Shown here one piece after another: positions 1 through 14,000 of a stretch of 64,000 bases of DNA (positions are counted from its first letter, which is position 1; every line of letters starts with the position of its first letter). Origin of the DNA: Sipunculus nudus (lineage: Eukaryota; Annelida; Sipuncula; Golfingiida; Sipunculidae); the NCBI GenBank assembly GCA_026874595.1, contig CM049315.1, positions 63,359,389 through 63,423,388 of the forward strand. The letters run 5' to 3'. The translations under genes were made by a program, and so were the position numbers. The notes under the pieces were generated by a model that did not search any database, was not told where the DNA came from, and was given only the letters and a program-made list of their open reading frames with translations.

Positions 1-2835
1 TTAGCAGATTCATCAGGCAATTAAGAAGTTAGAAACGTCGTTTTTGCTAAAATCAGCTCGATTTTTTAGTGTAATATAAGATCGTGTTTGTGCAAAGATG
101 ACCAATTTAAACTGCAAAAGAAGAGTTTAAGAAGGTTGAATAGGGCACTTAAAACCAGTTACAAAGATCTTTTTTGCCGAAATCGACTCGGTTTTTGCGT
201 TATAATAGATCATGATCCGTGCAAAAATGGCCAGTTTAAACTGCGAAAGAAGCGTTTCAGAAACTTCATTAGGCGACTTAAAACCCGTTACAATCGTCGT
301 TTTCGTCGCAATCAGCTCGGTTTTCGCGTACTACAAGATCGTGTGTTGTACAAAAATTGCCGTTTAAATTGCAAATGAAGCATTTTAATAGCTTCATCAG
401 GCCATTTAAAACAAGTTACAAACGTCGTTTTTGCCGAAATCAGCTCGGTTTTCGCTTTAAACAAGATCGTGTCTTGTGCAATGATCACCGATTTAAACTG
501 TGAAAGAAGCGTTTTAGAAGCTTCATCAGGCCATTAAGAACCAGTTAGAAACGTCGTTTTTGCTGAAATCAGCTCGATTTTTTTGCGTAATGCAAGATCG
601 TGTTTGTGCAAATATTGCAGATTTAAATTGCAAAAGAATCAACTCAGCAGCTTTATTAGGCCATTTAGAACCAGATACCAACGTCTTTTTCGCCGAAATC
701 AGCTCGGTTTTTGCGTAATACAAGACCGTGTTTTGTGCAAAGATGACCGATTTAAACTGCGAAAGAAGCGTTTTAGAAGCTTCATCAGGCCATTAAGAAC
801 GAGTTAGCAACGTCGTTTTTGCTGAAAACAGCTCGGTTTTTTTTTTGCGTAATACAAAATCGTGATTTGTGCAGAAACGGCTGATTTAAACTGTGATAGA
901 AGCGTTTTAATAGCTTCATTAGGCCATTTAGAAATTGGTAAAAACGTCGCTCTTGCTGAAATCAGATCGGTTTTCGCGTAATACAACATCGTGTTGTGCA
1001 AAATAGAACATTAAAATTGCAAAAGAAGCAATTCAGAAGCTCAATTAGGCCATTTAGAACCGGGTACAAACATCGATATCGCCGAAATCAGCTAGGTTTT
1101 TGCCTAATTCATGATCGTGTGTTGTGCAAAAATTGCAGATTTAAATTGCAAAAGAAGCAATTCAGAAGCTTTATTAGGCCGTTTAGAACCAGATACAAAC
1201 GTCTTTTACGCCGAAATCAGCTCGGTTTTGGGCTAATTCAGGAACGTGTGTTGTGCAAAAATTACAGATTTCAATTGCAAAAGAAGCAATTCAGAAGCTT
1301 CATTAGGCCGTTTAGAATCAGATACAAACGTCTTTTACGACGAAATCAGCTCGGTTTTTTCGTAATACAAGATCGTGATTTGTGAAGAAACGGCTAATAT
1401 AAACTGCGATAGAGGCGTTTAAATAGCTTCATTAGGCCATTTAGAAATTGGTAAAAACGTCGCTATTGCTGAAATCAGATCGGTTTTCGCGTAGTACAAG
1501 ATCGTGTTGTGCAAAATAGAAGATTAAAATTGCAAAAGAAGCAATTCAGAAGCTCCATTAGGCCATTTAGAACCGGGTACAAACATCGATCTCGCCGAAA
1601 TCAGCTAGGTTTTTGCCTAATTCATGATCGTGTGTTGTGCAAAAATTGCAGATTTAAATTGCAAAAGAAGCAATGCAGAAGCTTCATTAGGCCGTTTAGA
1701 ACCAGATACAAACATCTTTTACGCCGAAATCAGCTCGGTTTTTGCGTAATACAAAATCGTGTTTTGTGCAAAGATGACCGATTTAAACTGCAAAAGAAGC
1801 GTTTAAGAAACTTTATCAGGCCATTAAGAATCAGTTAGGAACGTCGTTTTTGCTGAAATCAGCTCGGTTCTTTTGCGTAATATAGGATCCTGTTTTGTGC
1901 AAAATGGCCGATTTAAACTGCGAAAGAAGCGTTTTAGAAGCTTCATTTGTCCATTTACAACCAGTTACAAAAGTCGTTTTTGCCGAAATCAGCGCGATTT
2001 TTGCGTTATACAAGATCGTACGTTGTGAATAAATGGCCGATTTGAACTGCGAAAGAAGCGTTTTAATAGCTTCATCATGCCATTTAGAAATTGTTAAAAA
2101 CGTCGCTTTTGCTGAAATCAGATCGGTTTTGCGTAGTACAAGATCGTGTTGTGCAAAATAGAAGATTAAAATTGCAAAAGAAGCAATTCAGAAGCTCCAT
2201 TAGGCCATTTAGAACCGGGTACAAACATCGATCTCGCCGAAATCAGCTAGGTTTTTGACTAATTCATGATCGTGTGTTGTGCAAAAATTGCAGATTTAAA
2301 TTGCAAAAGAAGCAATTCAGAAGCTTCATTAGGCCGTTTAGAACCAGATAGAAACATCTTTTACGCCGAAATCAGCTCGGTTTTTGCGTAATACAAAATC
2401 GTGTTTTGTGCAAAGATGACCGATTTAAACAGCAAAAGAAGCGTTTAAGAAGCTTTATCAGGCCATTAAGAATCAGTTAGGAACGTCGTTTTTGCTGAAA
2501 TCAGCTCGGTTTTTTTTTTGCGTAATATAGGATCGTGTGTTGTGCAAAGATGATCGATTTAAACTGCAAAAGAAGCCTTTTAGAAGCTTCATCAGGCCAT
2601 TAAGAACCAGTTAGAAACGTCGTTTTTGCTGAAATCAGCTCGATTTTTTTGCGTAATGCAAGATCGTGTTTCTGCAAATATTGCAGATTTAAATTGCAAA
2701 AGAATCAATTCAGGAGCTTTATTAGGCCATTTAGAACAAGATACCAACGTCTTTTTCGCCGAAATCAGCTCGATTTTTTGCGTAATACAAAATCGTGTGT
2801 TGTGCAAAGATGACCGATTTAAACTGCTTAAGAAG

Positions 2836-2846
2836 CGTTTTAGAAG
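2836..2846. other. Paralogous empty target site for the inserted element
   Basis: CGTTTTAGAAG occurs once here, between satellite that matches the left flank of the element (from ~2595, including the rare GTGTTTCTGCAAATATTG) and satellite that matches its right flank (to ~3150, including TTTTACGCCG then CAGAAACGGCTGA). This is what the target looked like before insertion. A second such site is at 52822-52832. Confidence 0.8.
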
Positions 2847-4964
2847 CTTCATCAGGCCATTAAGAACCAGTTAGAAACGTCTTTTACGCCGAAATCAGCT
2901 CGTTTTTTTCGTAATACAAGATCGTGATTTGTGCAGAAACGGCTGATTTAAACTGCGATAGAAGCGTTTTAATAGCTTCATTAGGCCATTTAGAAATTTG
3001 TAAAAACGTCGCTCTTGCTGAAATCAGATCGGTTTTTGCGTAATACAAGATCGTGTTTTGTGCAAAGATGACCGATTTAAACTGCGAAAGAAGCGTTTTA
3101 GAAGCTTCATCAGGCCATTAAGAACCAGTTAGCAACGTCGTTTTTGCTGAAATCAGCTCGGTTTTTTTTTGCGTAATACAAAATCGTGATTTGTGCAGAA
3201 ACGGCTGATTTAAACTGCGATAGAAGCGTTTTAATAGCTTCATTAGGCCATTTAGAAATTGGTAAAAACGTCGCTCTTGCTGAAATCAGATCGGTTTTCG
3301 CGTAAAACAACATCGTGTTGTGCAAAATAGAAGATTAAAATTGCAAAAGAAGCAATTCAGAAGCTCCATTAGGCCATTTAGAACCGGGTACAAAAATAGA
3401 TATCGCCGAAATCAGCTAGGTTTTTGCCTAATTCATGATCGTGTGTTGTGCAAAAATTGCAGATTTAAATTGCAAAAGAAGCAATTCAGAAGCTTTATTA
3501 GGCCGTTTAGAACCAGATACAAACGTCTTTTACGCCGAAATCAGCTCGGTTTTTGCGTAATACAAGATCGTGTTTTGTGCAAAGATGACCGATTTCAACT
3601 GAGAAAGAAGCGTTTTAGAAGCTTCATAAGCCATTAAGAACCAGATACAAACGTCGTTTTTGCTGAAATCAGCTCGGTTTTTTTTTTTGCGTAATACAAA
3701 ATCGTGATTTGTGCAGAAACGGCTGATTTAAACTGCGATAGAAGCGTTTTAATAGCTTCATTAGGTCATTTAGAAATTGGTAAAAACGTCGCTCTTGCTG
3801 AAATCAGATCGGTTTTCGCGTAATACAACATCGTGTTGTGCAAAATAGAAGATTAAAATTGCAAAAGGAGCAATTTTAGGAGCTCCATTAGGCCATTTAG
3901 AACCGGGTACAAACATCGATCTTGCCGAAATCAGATAGGTTTTTGGCTATTTCAGGAACGTGTGTTGTGCAAAAATTACAGATTTCAATTGCAAAAGAAG
4001 CAATTCAGAAGCTTCATTAGGCCGTTTAGAATCAGATACAAACGTCTTTTACGACGAAAACAGCTCGGTTTTTTCGTAATACAAGATCGTGATTTGTGAA
4101 GGAACGGCTAATATAAACTGCGATAGAAGCGTTTAAATAGCTTCATTAGGCAATTTAGAAATTGTTAAAAACGATGCTTTTGCTGAAATCAGATCGGTTT
4201 GCGCGTAGTACAAGATCGTGTTGTGCAAAATAGAAGATTAAAATTGCAAAAGAAGCAATTCAGAAGCTCCATTAGGCCATTTAGAACCGGGTACAAACAT
4301 CGATCTCGCCGAAATCAGCTAGGTTTTTGGCTATTTCAGGAACGTGTGTTGTGCAAAAATTACAGATTTCAATTGCAAAAGAAGCAATTCAGAAGCTTCA
4401 TTAGGCCGTTTAGAATCAGATACAAACGTCTTTTACGACGAAATCAGCTCGGTTTTTTCGTAATACAAGATCGTGATTTGTGCAGAAACGGCTGATATAA
4501 ACTGCGATAGAAGCGTTTAAATAGCTTCATTAGGCCATTTAGAAATTGTTAAAAACGTCGCTTTTGCTGAAATCAGATCGGTTTGCGCGTCGTACAAGAT
4601 CGTGTTGTGCAAAATAGAAGATTAAAATTGCAAAAGAAGCAATTCAGAAGCTCCATTAGGCCATTTAGAACCGGGTACAAACATCGATCTCGCCGAAATC
4701 AGATAGGTTTTTGCCTAATTCATGATCGTGTGTTGTGCAAAAATTGCAGATTTAAATTGCAAAAGAAGCAATTCAGAAGCTTCATTAGACCGTTTAGAAC
4801 CAGATACAAACATCTTTTACGCCGAAATCAGCTCGGTTTTTGCGTAATACAAGATCGTGTTTTGTGCAAAGATGACCGATTTAAACTGCAAAAGAAGCGT
4901 TTAAGAAGCTTCATCAGGCCATTAAGAATCAGTTAGGAACGTCGTTTTTGCTGAAATCAGCTCG

Positions 4965-4979
4965 TTTTTTTTTTTTTTT
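4965..4979 (+). repeat. Longest T-run of the satellite spacer
   Basis: Every monomer has a T-run between CTCG(G) and GCGTAA. Most are 4-9 bases; this one is 15, and its counterpart near 54949 is about 13. This run is the most length-variable position of the family and accounts for most one- and two-base offsets between block copies. Confidence 0.8.
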
Positions 4980-7900
4980 GCGTAATACAAGATCGTGTGT
5001 TGTGCAAAGATGATCGATTTATACTGCAAAAGAAGCGTTTGAGAAACTTCATTAGGCCATTTAGAACCAGTTACAAATGTCGTTTTTTTGCCGAAATCAG
5101 CTCGGTTCTTGCGTTATATAGGATCCTGTTTTGTGCAATATGGCCGATTTAAACTGCGAAAGAAGCCTTTTAGAAGCTTCATTTGTCCATTTACAACCAG
5201 TTACAAAAGTCGTTTTTGCCGAAATCAGCGCGATTTTCGCGTTATACAAGATCGTACGTTGTGAATAAATGGCCGATTTGAACTGCAAAAGAAGCGTTTT
5301 AATAGCTTCATCAGGCCATTTAGAACAAGTTACGAACGTCTTTTTTTCCCGAAAGAAGCTCGGTGTTCGCTTTATACAAGATCGTATCTTGTGCAATGAT
5401 CTATGATTTAAACTGCGAAAGAAGCCTTTTAGAAGCTTCATCAGGGCATTAAGAACCAGTTAGAAACGTCGTTTTTGCTGAAATCAGCTCGATTTTTTTG
5501 CGTAATGCAAGATCGTGTTTGTGCAAACATAGCAGATTTAAATTGCAAAAGAATCAATTCAGGAGCTTTATTAGGCCATTAAGAACCAGTTAGAAACGTC
5601 TTTTACGCCGAAATCAGCTCTTTTTTTCGTAATACAAGATCGTGATTTGTGCAGAAACGGCTGATTTAAACTGCGATAGAAGCGTTTTAATAGCTTCATT
5701 AGGCCATTTAGAAATTGGTAAAAACGTCGCTCTTGCTGAAATCAGATCGGTTTTCGCGTAATACAACATCGTGTTGTGCAAAAAAGAAGATTAAAATTGC
5801 AAAAGAAGCAATTCAGAAGCTCCATTAGGCCATTTAGAACCGGGTACAAACATCGATCTCGCCGAAATCAGCTAGGTTTTTGCCTAATTCATGATCGTGT
5901 GTTGTGCAAAAATTGCAGATTTAAATTGCAAAAGAAGCAATTCAGAAACTTTATTAGGCCGTTTAGAATCCGATACAAACGTCTTTTACGCCGAAATCAG
6001 CTCGGTTTTTGCGTAATACAAGATCGTGTTTTGTGCAAAGATGACCGATTTAAACTGCGAAAGAAGCGTTTTAAAAGCTTCATCAGGCCATTAAGAACCA
6101 GTTAGCAACGTCGTTTTTGCTGAAATCAGTTCGGTTTTTTTTTTGCGTAATTCAAAATCGTCTGTTGTGCAAAGATGACCGATTTAAACTGCTAAAGAAG
6201 CGTTTTAGAAGCTTCATCAGGCAATTAAGAAGTTAGAAACGTCGTTTTTGCTAAAATCAGCTCGATTTTTTAGCGTAATATAAGATGGTGTTTGTCCAAA
6301 GATGACCGATTTAAACTGCAAAAGAAGAGTTAAAGAAGCTTCAATAGGCCACTTAAAACCAGTTACAAAGATCTTTTTTGAAGAAATCGACTCGGTTTTT
6401 GCGTTATAATAGATCATGATCCGTGCAAAAATGGTCAATTTAAACTGCGAAAGAAGCGTTTCAGAAACTTCATTAGGCGACTTAAAACCCGTTACAATCG
6501 TCGTTTTCGTCGCAATCAGCTCGGTTTTCGCGTACTACAAGATCGTGTGTTGTGCAAAAATGGCCGTTCAAATTGCAAATGAAGCGTTTTAATAGCTTCA
6601 TCAGGCCATTTAAAACAAGTTACAAACGTCGTTTCTGCCGAAATCAGCTAGGTTTTCGCTTTAAACAAGATCGTGTCTTGTGCAATGATCACCGATTTAA
6701 ACTGTGAAAGAAGCGTTTTAGAAGCTTCATCAGGCCATTAAGAACCAGTTAGAAACGTCGTTTTTGCTGAAATCAGCTCGATTTTTTTTTGCGTAATGCA
6801 AGATCGTGTTTGTGCAAATATTGCAGATTTAAATTGCAAAAGAATCAATTCAGGAGCTTTATTAGGCCATTTAAAACCAGATACCAACGTCTTTTCCGCC
6901 GAAATCAGCTCGGTTTTTGCGTAATACAAGACCGTGTTTTGTGCAAAGATGACCGATTTAAACTGCCAAGGAACCTTTTAGAAGCTTCATCAGGCCATCA
7001 AAAACCAGTTAGTAACGTCTTTTTTGCTGAAATCAGCTCGATTTTTTGCGTAATACAAAATCGTGTGTTGTGCAAAGATTACCGATTTAAACTGCTAAAG
7101 AAGCGTTTTAGAAGCTTCATCAGGCCATTAAGAACCAGTTAGAAACGTCTTTTACGCCGAAATCAGCTCTTTTTTTCGTAATACATGATCGTGATTTGTG
7201 CAGAAACGGCTGATTTAAACTGCGATAGAAGCGTTTTAATAGCTTCATTAGGCCATTTAGAAATTGGTAAAAACGTCGCTCTTGCTGAAATCAGATCGGT
7301 TTTCGCGTAATACAACATCGTGTTGTGCAAAATAGAAGATTAAAATTGCAAAAGAAGCAATTCAGAAGCTCCATTAGGCCATTTAGAACCGGATACAAAC
7401 ATCCATCTCGCCGAAATCAGCTAGGTTTTTGCCTAATTCAGGAACGTGTGTTGTGCAAAAATTACAGATTTCAATTGCAAAAGAAGCAATTCAGAAGCTT
7501 CATTAGGCCGTTTAGAATCAGATACAAACGTCTTTTACGACGAAATCAGCTCGGTTTTTTCCTAATACAAGATCGTGATTTGTGCAGAAACGGCTAATAT
7601 AAACTGCGATAGAAGCGTTTAAATAGCTTCATTAGGCCATTTAGAAATTGTTACAAACGTCGCTCTTGCTGAAATCAGATCGGTTTTCGCGTAGTACAAG
7701 ATCGTGTCTTGTGCAATGATCACCGATTTAAACTGCGAAAGAAGCCTTTTAGAAGCTTCATCAGGCCATTAAGAACCAGTTAGAAACGTCGTTTTTGCTG
7801 AAATCAGCTCGATTTTTTTGCGTAATGCAAGATCGTGTTTCTGCAAATATTGCAGATTTAAATTGTAAAAGAATCAATTCAGGAGCTTTATTAGACCATT

Positions 7901-8041
7901 TAGATCCAGATACCAACGTCTTTTTCGCCGAAATCAGCTCGTTTTTGCGTAATACAAGACCGTGTTTTGTGCAAAGATGACCGATTTAAACTGCCAAGGA
8001 AGCCTTTTAGAAGCTTCATCAGGCCATTAAGAACCAGTTAG

Positions 8042-11000
8042 CAACGTCGTTTTTGCTGAAATCAGCTCGATTTTTTGCGTAATACAAAATCGTGTGTTGT
8101 GCAAAGATGACCGATTTAAACTGCTTAAGAAGCGTTTAAGAAGCTTCATCAGGCCATTGAGAACCAGTTAGAAACGTCTTTTACGCCGAAATCAGCTCTT
8201 TTTTTCGTAATACAAGATCGTGATTTGTGCAGAAACGGCTGATTTAAACTGCGATAGAAGCGTTTTAATAGCTTCATTAGGCCATTTAGAAATTGGTAAA
8301 ATCGTCGCTCTTGCTGAAATCAGATCGGTTTTTGCGTAATACAAGATCGTGTTTTGTGCAAAGATGACCGATTTAAACTGCTAAAGAAGCGTTTTAGAAG
8401 CTTCATCAGGCCACTAAGAACCAGTTAGAAACGTCTTTTACGCCGAAGTCAGCTCGTTTTTTTCGTAATACAAGATCGTGATTTGTGCAGAAACGGCTGA
8501 TTTAAACTGCAATAGAAGCGTTTTAATAGCTTCATTAGGCCATTTAGAAATTGGTAAAAACGTCGCTCTTGCTGAAATCAGATCGGTTTTCGCGTAATAC
8601 AACATCGTGTTGTGCAAAATAGAAGATTAAAATTGCAAAAGAAGCAATTCAGAAGCTCCATTAGGCCATTTAGAACCGGGTACAAACATCGATCTCGCCG
8701 AAATCAGATAGGTTTTTGGCTATTTCAGGAACGTGTGTTGTGCAAAAATTACAGATTTCAATTGCAAAAGAAGCAAATCAGAAGCTTCATTAGGCCGTTT
8801 AGAATCAGATACAAACGTCTTTTACGACGAAATCAGCTCGGTTTTTTCGTAATACAAGATCGTGATTTGTGCAGAAACGGCTGATATAAACTGCGATAGA
8901 AGCGTTTAAATAGCTTCATTAGGCCATTTAGAAATTGTTAAAAACGTCGCTTTTGCTGAAATCAGATCGGTTTGCGCGTAGTACAAGATCGTGTTGTGCA
9001 AAATAGAAGATTAAAATTGCAAAAGAAGCAATTCAGAAGCTCCATTAGGCCATTTAGAACCTGGTACAAACTTCGATCTCGTCTAAATCAGATGGGTTTT
9101 TTGCCTAATTCATGATCGTGTGTTGTGCAAAAATTGCAGATTTAAATTGCAAAAGAAGCAATTCCGAAGCTTCATTAGGCCGTTTAGAACCAGATACAAA
9201 CATCTTTTACGCCGAAATCAGCTCGGTTTTTGCGTAATACAAGATCGTGTTTTGTGCAAAGATGACCGATTTAAACTGCAAAAGAAGCGTTTAAGAAGCT
9301 TTATCAGGCCATTAAGAATCAGTTAGGAACGTCGTTTTTGCTGAAATCAGCTCGGTTTTTTTTGCGTAATATAAGATCGTGTGTTGTGCAAAGATGATGA
9401 TTTAAACTGCAAAAGAAGCGTTTGAGAAACTTCATTAGGCCATTTAGAACCAGTTACAAATGTCGTTTTTTTGCCGAAATCAGATCGGTTTTTGCGTAAT
9501 ATAGGATCCTGTTTTGTGCAAAATGGCCAATTTAAACTGCGATAGAAGCGTTTTAATAGCTTCATTAGGCCATTTAGAAATTGGTAAAAACGTCGCTCTT
9601 GCGGAAATCAAATCGGTTTTCGCGTAATACAACATCGTGTTGTGCAAAATAGAAGATTAAAATTGCAAAAGAAGCAATTCAGAAGCTCCATTAGGCCATT
9701 TAGAACCGGGTACAAACATCGATCTCGCCGAAATCAGCTAGGTTTTTGGCTAATTCAGGAACGTGTGTTGTGCAAAAATTACAGATTTCAATTGCAAAAG
9801 AAGCAATTCAGAAGCTTCATTAGGCCGTTTAGAATCAGATGCAAACGTCTTTTACGACGAAATCAGCTCGGTTTTTTCGTAATACAAGATCGTGATTTGT
9901 GCAGAAACGGCTAATATAAACTGCGATAGAAGCGTTTAAATAGCTTCATTATGCCATTTAGAAATTGTTAAAAACGTCGCTTTTGCTGAAATCAGATCGG
10001 TTTTCGCTTAGTACAAGATCGTGTTGTGCAAAAGAGAAGATTAAAATTGCAAAAGAAGCAATTCAGAAGCTCCATTAGGCCATTTAGAACCGGGTACAAA
10101 CATCGATCTCGCCGAAATCAGCTAGGTTTTTCCCTAATTCATGATCGTGTGTTGTGCAAAAATTGCAGATTTAAATTGCAAAAGAAGCAATTCAGAAACT
10201 TTATTAGGCCGTTTAGAATCAGATACAAACGTCTTTTACGCCGAAATCAGCTCGGTTTTTCCGTAATACAAGATCGTGTTTTGTGCAAAGATGACCGATT
10301 TAAACTGCGAAAGAAGCGTTTTTAAAGCTTCATCAGGCCATTAAGAACCAGTTAGCAACGTCGTTTTTGCTGAAATCAGTTCGGTTTTTTTTTGCGTAAT
10401 TCAAAATCGTCTGTTGTGCAAAGATGACCGATTTAAACTGCTAAAGAAGCGTTTTAGAAGCTTCATCAGGCAATTAAGAAGTTAGAAACGTCGTTTTTGC
10501 TAAAATCAGCTCGATTTTTTAGCGTAATATAAGATGGTGTTTGTCCAAAGATGACCGATTTAAACTGCAAAAGAAGCAATTCAGAAGCTCCATCAGGCCA
10601 TTAAGAACCTGGTACAAACATCGATCTCGCCTAAATCAGCTGGGTTTTTTGCCTAATTCATGAATGTGTGTTGTGCAAAAATTGCAGATTTAAATTGCAA
10701 AAGAAGCATTTCAGAAGCTTCATTAGGCCGTTTAGAACCAGATACAAACATCTTTTACGCCGAAATCAGCTCGGTTTTTGCGTAATACAAGATCCTGTTT
10801 GTGCAAAGATGACCGATTTAAACTGCAAAAGAAGCGTTTAAGAAGCTTTTTCAGGCCATTAAGAATCAGTTAGGAACGTCGTTTTTGCTGAAATCAGCTC
10901 GGTTTTTTTTTTGCGTAATATAAGATCGTGTGTTGTGCAAAGATGATGATTTAAACTGCAAAAGAAGCGTTTGAGAAACTTCATTAGGCCATTTAGAACC

Positions 11001-14000
11001 AGTTACAAATGTCGTTTTTTTGCCGAAATCAGCTCGGTTTTTCCGTAATATAGGATCCTGTTTTCAGCTCGTAATACAAGATCGTGATTTGTGCAGAAAC
11101 GGCTGATTTAAACTGCGATAGAAGCGTTTTAATAGCTTCATTAGGCCATTTAGAAATTGGTAAAAACGTCGCTCTTGCTGAAATCAGATCGGTTTTCGCG
11201 TAGTACAAGATCGTGTTGTGCAAAATAGAAGATTAAAATTGCAAAAGAAGCAATTCAGAAGCTCCATTAGGCCATTGAGAACCGGGTACAAACATCGATC
11301 TCGCCGAAATCAGCTAGGTTTTTGGCTAATTCAGGAACGTGTGTTGTGCAAAAATTACAGATTTCAATTGCAAAAGAAGCAATTCAGAAGCTTCATTAGG
11401 CCGTTTAGAATCAGATACAAACGTCTTTTACGACGAAATCAGCTCGGTTTTTTCGTAATACAAGATCGTGATTTGTGCAGAAACGACTAATATAAACTGC
11501 GATAGAAGCATTTAAATAGCTTCATTAGGCCATTTAGAAATTGTTAAAAACGTCGCTTTTGCTGAAATCAGATCGGTTTTCGCGTAGTACAAGATCGTGT
11601 TGTGCAAAATAGAAGATTAAAATTGCAAAAGAAGCAATTCAGAAGCTCCATTAGGCCATTTAGAACCGGGTACAAACATCGATCTCGCCGAAATCAGCTA
11701 GGTTTTTGCCTAATTCATGATCGTGTGTTGTGCAAAAATTGCAGATTTAAATTGCAAAAGAAGCAATTCAGAAGCTTCATTAGGCCGTTTAGAACCAGAT
11801 ACAAACGTCTTTTACGACGAAATCAGCTCGGTTTTTTCGTAATACAAGATCGTGATTTGTGCAGAAACGACTAATATAAACTGCGATAGAAGCATTTAAA
11901 TAGCTTCATTAGGCCATTTAGAAATTGTTAAAAACGTCGCTTTTGCTGAAATCAGATCGGTTTTCGCGTAGTACAAGATCGTGTTGTGCAAAATAGAAGA
12001 TTAAAATTGCAAAAGAAGCAATTCAGAAGCTCCATTAGGCCATTTAGAACCGGGTACAAACATCGATCTCGCCGAAATCAGCTAGGTTTTTGCCTAATTC
12101 ATGATCGTGTGTTGTGCAAAAATTGCAGATTTAAATTGCAAAAGAAGCAATTCAGAAGCTTCATTAGGCCGTTTAGAACCAGATACAAACATCTTTTACG
12201 CCGAAATCAGCTCGGTTTTTGCGTAATACAAAATCGTGTTTTGTGCAAAGATGACCGATTTAAACTGCAAAAGAAGCGTTTAATAAGCTTGATCAGGCCA
12301 TTAAGAATCAGTTAGGAACGTCGTTTTTGCTGAAATCAGCTCGGTTTTTTTTGCGTAATATAAGATCGTGTGTTGTGCAAAGATGATCGATTTAAACTGC
12401 AAAAGAAGCGTTTGAGAAACTTCATTAGGCCATTTAGAACCAGTTACAAATGTCGTTTTTTGGCCGAAATCAGCTCGGTTTTTGCGTAATATAGGATTCT
12501 GTTTTGTGCAAAATGGCCGATTTCAACTGCGAAAGAAGCGTTTTAGAAGCTTCATTTGTCCATTTACAACCAGTTACAAAAGTCGTTTTTGCCGAAATCA
12601 GCGCGATTTTCGCGTTATACAAGATCGTACGTTGTGAATAAATGGCCGATTTGAACTGCGAAAGAAGCGTTTTAATAGCTTCATCAGGCCATTTAGAACA
12701 AGTTACGAACGTCGTTTTTCCCGAAATCAGCTCGGTGTTCGCTTTATACAAGATCGTGTCTTTTGCAATGATCACCGATTTAAACTGCGAAAGAAGCCTT
12801 TTAGAAGCTTCATCAGGCCATTAAGAACCAGTTAGAAACGTCGTTTTAGCTGAAATCAGCTCGATTTTTTTGCGTAATGCAAGATCGTGTTTGTGCAAAT
12901 ATTGCAGATTTAAATTGCAAAAGAATCAATTCAGGAGCTTTATTAGGCCATTTAGAACCAGATACCAACGTCTTTTTCGCCGCAATCAGCTCGATTTTTT
13001 GCGTAATACAAAATCGTGTGTTGTGCAAAGATGATCGATTTAAACTGCTTAAGAAGCGTTTTAGAAGCTTCATCAGGCCATTAAGAACCAGTTAGAAACG
13101 TCTTTTTGCGTAATGCAAGATCGTGTTTGTGCAAATATTGCAGATTTAAATTGCAAAAGAATCAATTCAGGAGCTTTATTAGGCCATTTAGAACCAGATA
13201 CCAACGTCGTTTTCTTCGCAATCAGCTCGGTTTTCGCGTAGTACAAGATCGTGTGTTGTGCAAAAATGGCCGTTTAAATTGCAAATGAAGCATTTTAATA
13301 GCTTCATCAGGCCATTTAAAACAAGTTACAAACGTCGTTTTTGCCGAAATCAGATCAGTTTTCGCGTAATACAACATCGTGTTGTGTAAAATAGAAGATT
13401 AAAATTGCAAAAGAAGCAATTCAGAAGCTCCATTAGGCCATTTAGAACCGGGTACAAACATCGATCTCGCCGAAATCAGCTAGGTTTTTGACTAATTCAG
13501 GAACGTGTGTTGTGCAAAAATTACAGATTTCAATTGCAAAAGAAGCAATTCAAAAGCTTCATTAGGCCGTTTAGAATCAGATACAAACGTCTTTTACAAC
13601 GAAATCAGCTCGGTTTTTTCGTAATACAAGATCGTGATTTGTGCAGAAACGGCTAATATAAACTGCGATAGAAGCGTTTAAATAGCTTCATTAGGCCATT
13701 TAGAAATTGTTAAAAAGTCGCTTTTGCTGAAATCAGATCGGTTTTCGCGTTGTACAAGATCGTGTTGTGCAAAATAGAAGATTAAAGTTGCAAAAGAAGC
13801 AATTCAGAAGCTCCATTAGGCCATTTAGAACCGGGTACAAACATCGATCTCGCCGAAATCAGCTAGGTTTTTGCCTAATTCATGATCGTGTGTTGTGCAA
13901 AAATTGCAGATTTAAATTGCAAAAGAAGGAATTCAGAAGCTTCATTAGGCCGTTTAGAACCAGATAGAAACATCTTTTACGCCGAAATCAGCTCGGTTTT

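Larger units (their letters stand above)
1..9356 (+). repeat. Long-range satellite block A, copy 1
   Basis: Subtype order and private variants match 49986-61926 over most of its length. Base 1 corresponds to 49986 and also to 37569. The offset is about 49,985 bp through the first ~5.5 kb and then about 52,570 bp, because the downstream copy contains an extra ~2.6-kb tandem unit. One short stretch (~5776-6740) keeps an offset of 52,698 bp because a monomer is missing near 5590. The match fades at about 9360, where TACAAGATCG in the downstream copy is TATAAGATCG here and neighbouring variants differ. Confidence 0.85.
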
